Assembly: GCA_002737115.1 (NCBI GenBank) | Contig: NSHR01000018.1 | Span: 1-42,023 of the forward strand | Reading direction: 5' to 3' | Length of the DNA: 42,023 nucleotides | Source: Gemmatimonadota bacterium | Lineage (GTDB): Bacteria; Gemmatimonadota; Gemmatimonadetes; Gemmatimonadales; Gemmatimonadaceae | Part shown: positions 18,922 through 28,079 of the stretch, piece by piece | Numbering within the stretch: position 1 is the stretch's first letter | Layout of the letters: every line of letters starts with the position of its first letter | The notes under the pieces: model-generated | What the model was told of the DNA's origin: nothing | What the model saw: only the letters and a program-made list of their open reading frames with translations | Database searches by the model: none | Translations under genes and position numbers: made by a program

Positions 18922-20541
18922 ATGTCATCGATTCGCCCGTCACGTTCGTTCTTCTCGCTGCTCTCGCAGGGCACCATGGTCGGCACCATGCTGGCCGGTA
19001 CGCTGACCGGCTGCCGTAGCGGCGAGGCGACCCCCGACCGTCATGCGCTCATCGACTCGCGTGATTGGTACGATCCGCGTTCGCTGGATCCAGCCAAAGC
19101 CACCGACGTGCCCAGCGGACGGGCCGTAGCGTACCTGTTCGACGGGCTCACCAAGTTCACTCCCGCCGGTCAGGTGCAGCCGTCCATCGCCAAGAGCTGG
19201 GACGTCTCGCCCGACGGGTTGCGCTACACCTTCCACCTGCGCGCCGACGTCCGCTTCCATGACGGCACCCCGCTGCGGGCCCGCCACGTGGCGCAGTCGT
19301 TCCGACGGGTCCTCGATCCGGCCACGAAAGGTGGGACGCTCTGGCCGCTCTACCCCATCAGGGGCGCCCGCGCCTTCGCCGATGGCAAATCCGATGGCAC
19401 GGGCACCACGCTGGGCATCGAGACGCCCAACGACACCACGGTCGTGATCACGCTCGACGAGCCGTTCGCGATCTTCCCGAAGCTGCTCGCCATGCCCGTG
19501 GCGTCGATTCTCCCCGACTCCGTCGGCCCCGACTTCAGCGAGCACCCCATCGGCACCGGCCCGTGGAAGCTCGTGGAGTGGAAGCACGACGATTATCTCA
19601 AGTTCGCCCGCAATGCCACGTACTTCGGCGGTGCCCCGTCCATCGATACGCTGATCGCCCGCATTATCCCCGAACCCTCCACCGCCGTCGCGGAGTTCGA
19701 GGCAGGCACGGTCGACATTCTCTACGTACCGGAAGACCAGACGCGCGACTGGACAGAGACCGACACCAAGAAGGCGACGCTGGTGAGCGCGCCGGCGCTG
19801 CGCCTGTGGTACATGGGCGTGAACGTGACGCGCGGCCCGCTGACAGACGTGCGCGTGCGTCAGGCGATCGCGCACGCGATCGACGTGCCCACCCTCCTCG
19901 CCCAGCTCCTCGCCGGACGCGGCACCATCGCCGCTGGCGTGATCCCACCCACCCTCGAAGGCTTCGACACCGCGCGCCAACCGTACGCCTACGACACGCT
20001 CGCCGCGCGCGCACTCCTCGTCGACGCCGGCTACGCCCAAGGCATCGACCTCGAACTCTGGAGCTCGCAGACGGCGCCGATGCCGCGCCTCGCGCAAGCG
20101 ATCCAGGCCTACCTCGCCACGGTCGGCATCCGCATCAAGCTCGTACAGCGCGACGCCAGCTCCATGCGCGCCGCCGCCCGCGCCGGTCAGACCGATCTGG
20201 TCGTGAAGGACTGGTACGCCGATTACCCCGACGCCGAGAACTTCTTGTATCCGCTGCTGCACACCGCGAACCGCGGCGCTGGTGGCAACGTGAGTTTCTT
20301 CAGCGACACGACCTTCGATCGGTTGGTCGACGCATCACGACGCGAGAGCGACGCCGCCAAGCGCGCGGTGTTGTATGCGGCGGCCGACTCGGTGGGCTAC
20401 GCGCAGGTTGGCATGGTGCCGCTGTTCTTCTACAACGAGGTGTACGCGGTACAGCCGTGGGTGCGAGGCTTTGAAGTGCCGGTGATTTTCAATGGACAAC
20501 GCTGGGAGAGGGTAACGATGGGGACTGACAAAGAGCGCTAA
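18922..20541 (+). CDS. ABC transporter peptide-type substrate-binding lipoprotein (SBP_bac_5)
   Basis: Lipobox LTGCRSG; SWDVSPDGLRYTFHLRADVRFHDGTPLRARHVAQSFRRVLDP motif. Confidence 0.95.
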   Translation: MSSIRPSRSFFSLLSQGTMVGTMLAGTLTGCRSGEATPDRHALIDSRDWYDPRSLDPAKATDVPSGRAVAYLFDGLTKFTPAGQVQPSIAKSWDVSPDGLRYTFHLRADVRFHDGTPLRARHVAQSFRRVLDPATKGGTLWPLYPIRGARAFADGKSDGTGTTLGIETPNDTTVVITLDEPFAIFPKLLAMPVASILPDSVGPDFSEHPIGTGPWKLVEWKHDDYLKFARNATYFGGAPSIDTLIARIIPEPSTAVAEFEAGTVDILYVPEDQTRDWTETDTKKATLVSAPALRLWYMGVNVTRGPLTDVRVRQAIAHAIDVPTLLAQLLAGRGTIAAGVIPPTLEGFDTARQPYAYDTLAARALLVDAGYAQGIDLELWSSQTAPMPRLAQAIQAYLATVGIRIKLVQRDASSMRAAARAGQTDLVVKDWYADYPDAENFLYPLLHTANRGAGGNVSFFSDTTFDRLVDASRRESDAAKRAVLYAAADSVGYAQVGMVPLFFYNEVYAVQPWVRGFEVPVIFNGQRWERVTMGTDKER

Positions 20542-20684
20542 ATGTGAACGGCGCGAAGCGTGAGGGGCGTTCGTTTGGTGACCTTGGGTTGGCGTGGCGG
20601 CGATATCGTGCGCCATGCCGAACCACGTCAACCTCAGTAACTACGGCGCGCCCAAAGCTGTCCCCCGTCGCTATTCTTCCTCTC

Positions 20685-21602
20685 ATGCTCTCCCTGCTCG
20701 CCCGCCGCCTGCTCCTCTCTCTGCCCACACTGGCGGGGGTGCTTGTCGTCGTATTCCTCCTCCTCTACGTCGCGCCGGGGGATCCCGTGCAGGCCATGGT
20801 CGGTGAACGCGCCGACCCGGCAACGATGGCGCGGCTCCGGGCCGAACTCCGCCTCGACGACCCCCTCCCGGCGCAGTTCCTCCACTACGCCAGTGGCGTG
20901 CTCCGGGGCGACCTCGGACGATCGTACATCACCAATCGCCCGATCATCAGCGACATCGCCGAGCGCTTTCCGCGCACGCTGCTGTTAGCCACGGCGGCCA
21001 TGCTGCTGGCGACGATCAGCGGCATCACGATCGGTGTGCTCGCCGCCGTGCGCCCCCACGGCTGGTTCGATCGACTCGCGCTGGCCGCGACCTATCTTGG
21101 GATCTCGTTCCCCGTGTACTGGATCGGCCTGCTGTTGATCGTGCTCTTCGCCGTCACCCTGCGATGGCTACCCGCCTCGGGGTACGGACGCATCGAGTTT
21201 CTGATCCTCCCGGCACTGGCGCTCGGCTCGCGCTCCATCGCCTACCTCGCCCGCGTCACGCGCTCCTCGATGCTCGAGGTATTGGGCGCCGACTTCGTGC
21301 GCACCGCCCGCGCGAAAGGACTGACGGAGTCCGGCGTGATCCTCCGCCACGCGCTGCGCAATGCGCTGATCCCCGTGATCACCGTGATCGGCCTCGACTT
21401 CGGCGCCTATCTCACGGGCAGCATCCTCACCGAAACGATCTTCAGCTGGCCCGGCATCGGCCGCTACGTGGTGATGGCGATCTCCCGACGCGACCTGCCC
21501 GCCGTGCAGGGGGCCGTGCTGTTCCTGTCGGTCGTGTTCGTGCTGGTGAACCTCGTTACGGATCTCGCGTACCAGAAAGCCGATCCGCGCGTGCGGGCTT
21601 GA
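20685..21602 (+). CDS. ABC transporter permease, DppB/OppB type
   Basis: MLSLLARRLLLSLPTLAGVLVVVFLLLYVAPGDPV; DFVRTARAKGLTESGVILRHALRNALIPVITVIG EAA-type loop. Confidence 0.95.
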   Translation: MLSLLARRLLLSLPTLAGVLVVVFLLLYVAPGDPVQAMVGERADPATMARLRAELRLDDPLPAQFLHYASGVLRGDLGRSYITNRPIISDIAERFPRTLLLATAAMLLATISGITIGVLAAVRPHGWFDRLALAATYLGISFPVYWIGLLLIVLFAVTLRWLPASGYGRIEFLILPALALGSRSIAYLARVTRSSMLEVLGADFVRTARAKGLTESGVILRHALRNALIPVITVIGLDFGAYLTGSILTETIFSWPGIGRYVVMAISRRDLPAVQGAVLFLSVVFVLVNLVTDLAYQKADPRVRA

Positions 21603-21649
21603 GGGTGGTGCTGGTGCTCCGCCGCGGATGCCATGTGAGGGGATAGCCC

Positions 21650-21820
21650 GAGGTTCGCGCGAAGCTCGCGAAGGGCCGCGAAGGTTCGCGAAGAACAGCC
21701 GAGGGGCCCGTGAGATTTCACGGGCCCCTCGGTGTTACCGCTGGTCAAAATTTATTTTTCTTTTGCTGGTGCAGTTCTTCGCGTGCCTTCGCGGCCCTTC
21801 GTGAGCTTCGCGCGAACCGC
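21650..21820. repeat. Large imperfect inverted-repeat element (two 47-nt arms)
   Basis: Arm 21650-21696 matches the reverse complement of 21774-21820 at 43/47 positions; each arm carries CGCGAAG-type subrepeats. Confidence 0.85.
21699..21732. terminator. Strong hairpin, probable bidirectional terminator
   Basis: CCGAGGGGCCCGTGA-GATT-TCACGGGCCCCTCGG: perfect 15-bp stem; T-rich tract follows at 21747-21763. Confidence 0.7.
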
Positions 21821-21869
21821 AGAGCCGTCAACGAACCAGCCGTCTACCCGCACGCACTCCACCCAGCAC

Positions 21870-22904
21870 TCAGTCGTCCTTTTGCCCGAACACCGCCAGA
21901 TTCGATGAGTGCCCCGGCGCGACTTTCTTGTCGGGATAGATCCAGTGCACCGCCTGGTTCACCGCGATCGCCGCTTCTGAGAAGCCGGACGCGATCAGCT
22001 TGAGCTTGCCCGGGTACGTCGTGATGTCGCCGGCTGCGTACACACCGGCGCGACCGGTTTCCATGGTCGTGGAGACCTTGATCTCGTCCTTCTCGATGTC
22101 GAGGCCCCACTCCAGCAGGGTACCGAGGTCGGACACATAGCCGAGCATCGGCAGGATCGCATCGCAGGCGATCGCACGCGTGTCTTTGGTCTTCACGTCC
22201 TTCAAGCGCACACCCGTGATGCGATCCTCGCCCATGATCGCATCGATTTCGTGAAACGTGTACACGGCCACGTTGCCATCATGGGCCGCGGCGGCGGCCT
22301 GCACTTCCGACACCGTCGCGGCATGCGCACGGAAGCGGTCACTGCGATGCACCAGCGTCACCGACTTCGCCTTGTCGCGCAGCTGCGCGCACCAATCAAA
22401 CGCCGAGTCGCCGCCACCGATGATGAGCACATCGCGATCGCGATACGCTTCCGGGGTGGAGACCAGCGCGTCGACGCCGCGGCCGTACCATTCCGCTGCG
22501 AACGGCTGCGGCAGCTTGCGCGGGCTGAAGGCGCCGATGCCGGCGGCGATCACGACCGCGCGCGTTGGGAACCGATCGGTTTCCGTGACCAGCACGAAGT
22601 GGCCGTCTTCTTCCTCGAGGCCGACCACGCGCTGCCCCAGATGTGCCGGGATGCCCGTCTCCTGATGGAACTGTCTGGCCTGCTCCGTGAGATTCCGGAC
22701 GAGATCTTTCGCCAGCACGCGCGGGTAGCCTGCCACGTCGAAGATGTACTTCTCCGGGTACAGCGCCGTGAGCTGACCGCCAAGCTCCGGGAGCGCATCG
22801 ACGATCTGGGCCGTCGCGCCGCGCATGCCGGCGTAAAACAAGGCGAACAAGCCCGTGGGGCCGCCGCCGATGATGGTGAGGTCGCGAATGGGATGGGTCG
22901 TCAT
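21870..22904 (-). CDS. Ferredoxin/flavodoxin-NADP+ reductase, thioredoxin-reductase-like (YumC type)
   Basis: LTIIGGGPTGLFALFYAGMRG, ELGGQLTALYPEKYIFDVAGYP, VLIIGGGDSAFDW, GVYAAGDITTYPGKLKLIASGFSEAAIAVNQA; lacks the CxxC of TrxB. Confidence 0.92.
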   Translation of the reverse strand: MTTHPIRDLTIIGGGPTGLFALFYAGMRGATAQIVDALPELGGQLTALYPEKYIFDVAGYPRVLAKDLVRNLTEQARQFHQETGIPAHLGQRVVGLEEEDGHFVLVTETDRFPTRAVVIAAGIGAFSPRKLPQPFAAEWYGRGVDALVSTPEAYRDRDVLIIGGGDSAFDWCAQLRDKAKSVTLVHRSDRFRAHAATVSEVQAAAAAHDGNVAVYTFHEIDAIMGEDRITGVRLKDVKTKDTRAIACDAILPMLGYVSDLGTLLEWGLDIEKDEIKVSTTMETGRAGVYAAGDITTYPGKLKLIASGFSEAAIAVNQAVHWIYPDKKVAPGHSSNLAVFGQKDD

Positions 22905-23023
22905 GCGCCAAAGATAATGGCGAAGTAGGGGGTAAAGAGTAGGGAGTACGGGGTCGACGCACCGAACGACTTCGTACCCCATCCGCCCTACTACGCGGTC
23001 TGCCCTCTGGCGTATTATGCAGG

Positions 23024-23569
23024 ATGAAGATCTACACCCGAGCAGGTGACGAGGGCGCGACCGCCCTCTTTGGTGGCGGCAAGGTCGGCAAGGACCATCC
23101 CCGCGTGGAAGCCTATGGCGACGTGGACGAGCTCAATGCAACCCTCGGGCTCGCGCGCTCGATCGACATGATGCCGCGGATCGACGAAGTGCTCGTGCCG
23201 GTACAGCGCGATCTCTTCGCCATTGGCGCGCTGTTGGCGACGCCCGATCATGAGAAGATGAAAGAGCAGCTCTCGAAGGCGCGCATCGACGAGCAGCGGA
23301 TCGAGGAGCTCGAACGGGCCATCGACGCCTGCGAGGCGGAGCTGGAGCCGCTCACCAGCTTCATCATTCCCGGCGGCACGCCGAAGGCGGCCGCGCTCCA
23401 TGTGGCGCGTACCGTCTGCCGACGGGCCGAACGTCGCGTGGTGCATCTCGCCGCCGAAATCGAACTGCCCACGATGGTGGTGGTCTACCTCAATCGCCTG
23501 TCCGATCTCCTGTTCATGCTCGCCCGCGTCGCCAACAAGCGCGCCGGCGCGGGCGAGGTGACCTGGTAG
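23024..23569 (+). CDS. Cob(I)alamin adenosyltransferase, PduO type
   Basis: MKIYTRAGDEGATALFGGGKVGKDHPRVEAYGDVDELNA and CRRAERRVVHL motifs. Confidence 0.95.
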   Translation: MKIYTRAGDEGATALFGGGKVGKDHPRVEAYGDVDELNATLGLARSIDMMPRIDEVLVPVQRDLFAIGALLATPDHEKMKEQLSKARIDEQRIEELERAIDACEAELEPLTSFIIPGGTPKAAALHVARTVCRRAERRVVHLAAEIELPTMVVVYLNRLSDLLFMLARVANKRAGAGEVTW

Positions 23570-24705
23570 TGGCGGGCGCGCATCCCGACCCGTTGGCGTT
23601 GCCGCTGCCGTACTCGGTCTACTGCCGGGCCGGGGTGCGGCAGTGCATCGGGGAGATTGCGCAACGTGCGGCCCCGTCGCATCGCGTGGCCGTCATCAGC
23701 GACAGCGCCGTCGCGCGCCTGCACGGTGAAGCGATTGCGGCCCAGTTCCCGGCCGATCGCACACGCCTCTTCACCGTCCCTCCCGGTGAGCAGGAGAAAA
23801 CGCGCAACCGGTGGGCCGAACTCACCGACGCCCTGCTGGAATGGGGCGCCGGACGCGATACCACCGTCGTCGCCGTGGGGGGTGGCGTCATCGGCGACCT
23901 GGCCGGATTCGTGGCCGCCACGTTCATGCGCGGTCTCCCCCTCGTGCAGGTGCCGACCACCCTGCTGGCCATGGTTGACGCCTCGGTCGGCGGTAAAACC
24001 GCCGTCGATACGCCCGTCGGCAAGAACCTCGTCGGCGCGTTTCATAACCCGTCGGCCGTCGTCATCGACCCTGAGCTGCTGGACACACTTCCCCACGACG
24101 TGCTGCGCAGCGGGTTCGCCGAGATGATCAAGCACGGCGTCATCGCCGACGCACCCTACTTTGACGCCGTCCTCCACTTTGCCGGCGCCGTCCGCGACCA
24201 CGGCGCCTCGGCCCCCAACTTTGCCGCCACGATCACCACCCTGATCACCGGCAGTGTGCGGATCAAGGCCGACGTCGTCGCCGCAGACAGCCGTGAGGGC
24301 GGACTCCGGCAGATCCTGAACTTCGGCCACACCATCGCCCACGCTGTAGAGCGGGTCCTCAACTTCGAGCTGCTCCACGGCGATGCGGTCGCCATGGGGA
24401 TGGTGGCCGAAGCCCGCATCGCCGAGTCGATCGGCCTGGCCCGCGAGGGGCTGTCGATGGCGATCGCCGATGCGGTGGAGCGGGCCGGCCTGCCGTCACG
24501 CCTCCCCGCCGGCATCCGCCTCGATGACCTCATCGCGGCCACCCACGGCGATAAAAAGGCCCGCGGAGGCGCCGCCCGCTATTCCCTCCCCCGCGGCATC
24601 GGTGCAATGGAAGCCGCCGAGGGAAAATGGGCGGTGGCCGTGACCGATGAGGTCGTCAAGTCCGCGTTGCACGCCTCAGGACCGGATGCTCCGTCGGCGA
24701 TCTGA
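23569..24705 (+). CDS. aroB: 3-dehydroquinate synthase
   Basis: VGGGVIGDLAGFVAATFMRGLPLVQVPTTLLAMVDASVGGKTAVD; GFAEMIKHGVI; LNFGHTIAHAVE. GTG start overlaps the upstream stop (TAGTG). Confidence 0.97.
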   Translation: MAGAHPDPLALPLPYSVYCRAGVRQCIGEIAQRAAPSHRVAVISDSAVARLHGEAIAAQFPADRTRLFTVPPGEQEKTRNRWAELTDALLEWGAGRDTTVVAVGGGVIGDLAGFVAATFMRGLPLVQVPTTLLAMVDASVGGKTAVDTPVGKNLVGAFHNPSAVVIDPELLDTLPHDVLRSGFAEMIKHGVIADAPYFDAVLHFAGAVRDHGASAPNFAATITTLITGSVRIKADVVAADSREGGLRQILNFGHTIAHAVERVLNFELLHGDAVAMGMVAEARIAESIGLAREGLSMAIADAVERAGLPSRLPAGIRLDDLIAATHGDKKARGGAARYSLPRGIGAMEAAEGKWAVAVTDEVVKSALHASGPDAPSAI

Positions 24706-24972
24706 GGGCTGAGGGAAGCTCACTGCTCTGGTTTAAGCTTTGAACTGTTGCACTGGCGCAACACTTTAGGGCATATCTCCCCTCCTCGACGGGGACCAAC
24801 CCGTTTACTGTCGCGATACCGTCGTATAACTGACCGGTAAGTGCAGGAATTGTGTCGCTTGCAAAGATTTCCATTGACCGCTCAGGACTCCGCCGTTATC
24901 GTGGCGGTCCCACCTCCCTGACAGGGCCGAGTCTGGACCCCGTCGTTAAGGCACATAGTTCGGCGAGGGCGT

Positions 24973-25881
24973 ATGCAGGCAGCTGCCGCGACCAGAACCA
25001 CCGAAGCCCGCTCCAAAGGCTTTTTCCGCTCCTCCCCATCTACCGCCTTCGATCAATACCTTCACGATATTCAGAAGCTCCCCCTGATCACGGATGCAGC
25101 CGAAGAGCGTCGTCTCGCTCGGCTCGCCCAAAAGGGAGATGAGGCCGCCGCCGAGCGCCTCGTGACCGCGAACCTTCGGTTCGTGATCAGCTACGTGAAG
25201 AAGTATCAAGGACACGGTCTCGATCTCTCTGAACTCGTCGCGATCGGCAACGAGGGCCTCCTCAAGGCGGTCCGCAAGTTTGATCCCGATCAGGGCGTCA
25301 AGTTCATCTCCTACGCCGTCTGGTGGGTCCGTCAGGCCGTCCTGAAGGCACTCGCCGAACAGACGCGCAGCGTCCGGATCCCGCTCAACCAGAACTCCCA
25401 GCTCATCCGCATGGCCCGCGGAGAGATGGTCCTCAATCAGGTGCTCAATCGCGAGCCCACTGATGCGGAGATGGCCAAGCTCCTCCAGGAGCCCATCGAG
25501 CAGATCCGTAACGCCCGCCAGATCACCAGCACCGAAGTCTCCCTCGACGCCCCCATCGATCGGCAGGATCGCGAAGCGTCCACCCTCGGCGAACGCTTCG
25601 CCGGCGAGACGCACACCGACATCGAAGAAGGCACCGACTTCCGCCTCATGCGGGAGTTCATCGATCGCGTCTTCCGGAAGTACCTCACCCCGCGCGAACG
25701 CAAAATCCTCTATTTGTATTACGGGCTCGACGAAGGGGCAGAAGCCATGACCCTCGAGCGCATTGGCGCCCTCATGGGGGTCACGCGTGAGAGAATCCGG
25801 CAGATCCGCGAACGGGCCTTCGAGAAGCTGCGCGAGTCGCCCGATGGCAGTGCGCTGTCCGGATTCTGGGGAGCAGCCTAA
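24973..25881 (+). CDS. RNA polymerase sigma-70 family factor, SigA/RpoD-like (302 aa)
   Basis: Region 1.2 (AFDQYLHDIQKLPLIT), region 2 (NLRFVISYVKKYQGHGLDLSELVAIGNEGLLKAVRKFD, FISYAVWWVRQAV), region 4 (LERIGALMGVTRERIRQIRERAFEKLR). Confidence 0.96.
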   Translation: MQAAAATRTTEARSKGFFRSSPSTAFDQYLHDIQKLPLITDAAEERRLARLAQKGDEAAAERLVTANLRFVISYVKKYQGHGLDLSELVAIGNEGLLKAVRKFDPDQGVKFISYAVWWVRQAVLKALAEQTRSVRIPLNQNSQLIRMARGEMVLNQVLNREPTDAEMAKLLQEPIEQIRNARQITSTEVSLDAPIDRQDREASTLGERFAGETHTDIEEGTDFRLMREFIDRVFRKYLTPRERKILYLYYGLDEGAEAMTLERIGALMGVTRERIRQIRERAFEKLRESPDGSALSGFWGAA

Positions 25882-25903
25882 GGCCGCGTTCACCATCGGA
25901 TGT

Positions 25904-25925
25904 TCGTTCGGGAATTCCCGAACGA
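25904..25925. repeat. Perfect 22-bp palindrome downstream of the sigma gene
   Basis: TCGTTCGGGAATTCCCGAACGA equals its own reverse complement. Confidence 0.85.
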
Positions 25926-25958
25926 GACCTTCCGCGCGAGTGGTCCACCGTGGTGTTT

Positions 25959-25996
25959 GAACGGGTGTTCGTGTAACTACGAACACCCGTTCGATT
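25959..25996 (+). terminator. Hairpin plus T-tract between the sigma gene and the response regulator
   Basis: GAACGGGTGTTCGT-GTAACT-ACGAACACCCGTTC, 14-bp perfect stem, followed by GATTTT. Confidence 0.75.
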
Positions 25997-26006
25997 TTCC
26001 CTTCCG

Positions 26007-26405
26007 ATGGTTCTGGAGCGTCAGTTGCCCCGCGTACTGATCGTTGACGACGAGCCGGGCATCCGCTTCGCACTGAAGCGCTGGTTTGAGCGTCAACTCT
26101 GGACGGTCTCCGAAGCCAGTGATGGCCAGACGGCGATCACCCAACTCCTGGCCAGCGACGACGCGAGCGACAGCCGCGTCGACCTCGTCATCTGCGATCT
26201 GCACCTTCCGGTCGTCTCCGGAGAGGACGTGCTGCGCACCCTGCAGTCCAGCCGCCCAGCGCTCGCCGCCCGTGTCATCCTGTTCACCGGCGCTGCCGTT
26301 TCTAACGCCATCCCGGGCACCGCGCTCGCCAGCCATCCGCACGTGCTGCAGAAGCCGTTCGAGCTCGCGACGCTGAAAGCACTCGTGGCGTCGATCGTGC
26401 CATAG
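26007..26405 (+). CDS. Single-domain response regulator (receiver, CheY-like)
   Basis: VLIVDDEPGIRFALKRW, DLVICDLHLPVVSGEDVL, VILFTGA, VLQKPFEL. Confidence 0.92.
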   Translation: MVLERQLPRVLIVDDEPGIRFALKRWFERQLWTVSEASDGQTAITQLLASDDASDSRVDLVICDLHLPVVSGEDVLRTLQSSRPALAARVILFTGAAVSNAIPGTALASHPHVLQKPFELATLKALVASIVP

Positions 26406-26468
26406 TTCCCGGCACCTTCCGCTCGCGCGTACCGTGGGGGTTCGCCGTTCCCATCGCTATCTTGCAGC

Positions 26469-27902
26469 ATGCGCGACGCACTGCTTGCCACGCTCTCCGC
26501 TATCGTCGGCCCGCGCTGGGTGAAATCCCGCGCACCGGAACTCGTGGCGTATGACGCCGACGGGCTTCCGGGGTACCGCGCGCTTCCCACACTCGCCGTC
26601 TTTCCGGGTACCCGCGACGAAGTGGTCGCCGTGGTCCGCGCGCTCGCCACGGCCGGCGTGTCGTTCGTGCCTCGCGGCGCCGGCACCGGACTCTCCGGCG
26701 GCGCACTGGCCGACGATATCGTGCTGCTCGGCCTCAATCGCCTCACCCAGATTCTCCACGTCGATCCGGTCAATCGCATCGCCGTGGTGGAGCCTGGTGT
26801 CGTCAATGCCAAGCTCTCACGCGCGGTCGCCAAACATGGGTTACAGTACGCCCCCGATCCGTCCAGCCAGAGCGTGTGCACGATCGGCGGCAACGTAGCC
26901 GAGAATGCTGGCGGACCGCACTGCCTTAAGTACGGCGTCACGCTCAATCACGTCGTGGCCTGCGACGTCGTCCTCCCCGACGGCACCTGCACGCAACTGG
27001 GCAACGCCTTCGGCGAATCGGACGGCTTCGACTTGCTCGGTCTCTTCGTGGGCAGCGAAGGCTGCTTCGGGGTGGCCACGGAAATCACGGTCCGCCTCGT
27101 GCCGTTACCCGACACGGTGTACACCCTACTCGCCGATTTCCCGAGCGTCAACGCCGCCGCCCGCGCCGTGTCGCGTATCGTCGCCACCGGCATCGTGCCC
27201 GCGGCCCTCGAGATGATGGACAACGCCACCATCCGCGCCGTCGAGGCGTCCATCTACGCCGCCGGCTATCCCATCGACGCGGCGGCCGTCCTGCTCTGTG
27301 AAGTGGACGGCATCGCCGATGGACTCGACGCAGACGTAGCCATCATCACGCAGTGCTGCATGGAGGCGGGCGCACGCGACGTGCTCGTGGCCACCACCGA
27401 CGCCGACCGCACGCGCCTGTGGCAAGGGCGCAAAAAAGCGTTCGGCGCCATGGGACGCATCGCCCCGTCACTGGTCGTGCAGGACGCCGTCGTCCCGCGC
27501 ACCCGGTTGCCCGACGTGCTCGAAACGATCCACGAAATCGCCACCCGACACGGCGTCCAGGTGTGCAACGTGTTCCACGCCGGCGACGGCAACCTGCACC
27601 CCAACATTCCCTACGACGCCAACGACGCCGACGCCTCCGCGCGCGTGCACGCCGCGATGTCGGAGATCATGCTCGCCTGCATCGCCGCCGGCGGCACCAT
27701 CACCGGTGAACATGGCGTGGGGCTCGACAAACTCCCCTACATGGAAAGCCTCTTCACCGCCGAATCGCTGTCGGCCATGTGCAGCATCCGCGACGTGTTT
27801 GATCCCGAGCGGCGCGCCAATCCCGGTAAGGTCGTGCCGGTGCACAGCTGCAAAGAATGGCGCCGCGGGGGCCAACGTGGCCACGGGGGCGAACGTGCGT
27901 AA
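26469..27902 (+). CDS. glcD: Glycolate oxidase subunit GlcD-like FAD-binding oxidoreductase
   Basis: FVPRGAGTGLSGGAL, CTIGGNVAENAGGPHCLKYGVTLNHV, NVFHAGDGNLHPNI, GTITGEHGVGLDKLPYM. Confidence 0.94.
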   Translation: MRDALLATLSAIVGPRWVKSRAPELVAYDADGLPGYRALPTLAVFPGTRDEVVAVVRALATAGVSFVPRGAGTGLSGGALADDIVLLGLNRLTQILHVDPVNRIAVVEPGVVNAKLSRAVAKHGLQYAPDPSSQSVCTIGGNVAENAGGPHCLKYGVTLNHVVACDVVLPDGTCTQLGNAFGESDGFDLLGLFVGSEGCFGVATEITVRLVPLPDTVYTLLADFPSVNAAARAVSRIVATGIVPAALEMMDNATIRAVEASIYAAGYPIDAAAVLLCEVDGIADGLDADVAIITQCCMEAGARDVLVATTDADRTRLWQGRKKAFGAMGRIAPSLVVQDAVVPRTRLPDVLETIHEIATRHGVQVCNVFHAGDGNLHPNIPYDANDADASARVHAAMSEIMLACIAAGGTITGEHGVGLDKLPYMESLFTAESLSAMCSIRDVFDPERRANPGKVVPVHSCKEWRRGGQRGHGGERA

Positions 27903-27908
27903 TCACAC

Positions 27909-28048
27909 CGGAAGCCATTTGGTGGCCAACGTGTATTCGACGAGCGGAAGCGGTGCTTCCGGCACGATCGACACATTCTTGAATGTGCAATCCCCTCGCA
28001 GCGGTGATTCCCCCCGCCCCGCACACGTTGGCCCCCAAACAGCTTCCC
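27909..28048. repeat. Structured palindromic element between glcD and glcE
   Basis: Outer arms 27909-27934 and 28023-28048 (22/26 complementary) enclose CGGAAGC-GGT-GCTTCCG (27945-27961) and CACATTC-TT-GAATGTG (27972-27987). Confidence 0.7.
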
Positions 28049-28079
28049 TCGTGAAGTCACACGGTAGCCACCACGGCTA

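Noticed and set aside
18940-20262. 440-aa minus-strand ORF antisense to the substrate-binding protein
   Set aside because: Low-complexity Gly/Val/Arg/Glu composition expected from the complementary strand; the SBP has clear family motifs.
21464-22003. Two ORFs with similar peptides (SSRTFAALRELRAN and SSRAFAALRELRAN)
   Set aside because: The similarity is created by the inverted repeat arms at 21650-21820 read in both directions; not proteins.
22920-23000. GTAGGGAGTAC/CGTACCCC-type low-complexity intergenic sequence, echoed weakly near 1665-1712
   Set aside because: Short and degenerate; I could not define a repeat unit or stable hairpin by eye.
24700-24972. Long leader upstream of the sigma gene as a riboswitch
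   Set aside because: Only a short inverted repeat (TGTTGC-N6-GCAACA, 24746-24763) and weak promoter-like boxes were seen; no known riboswitch consensus recognised.
24946-26073. 375-aa minus-strand ORF antisense to the sigma factor
   Set aside because: Mirror of a strongly conserved sigma-70 gene; no recognisable domains.
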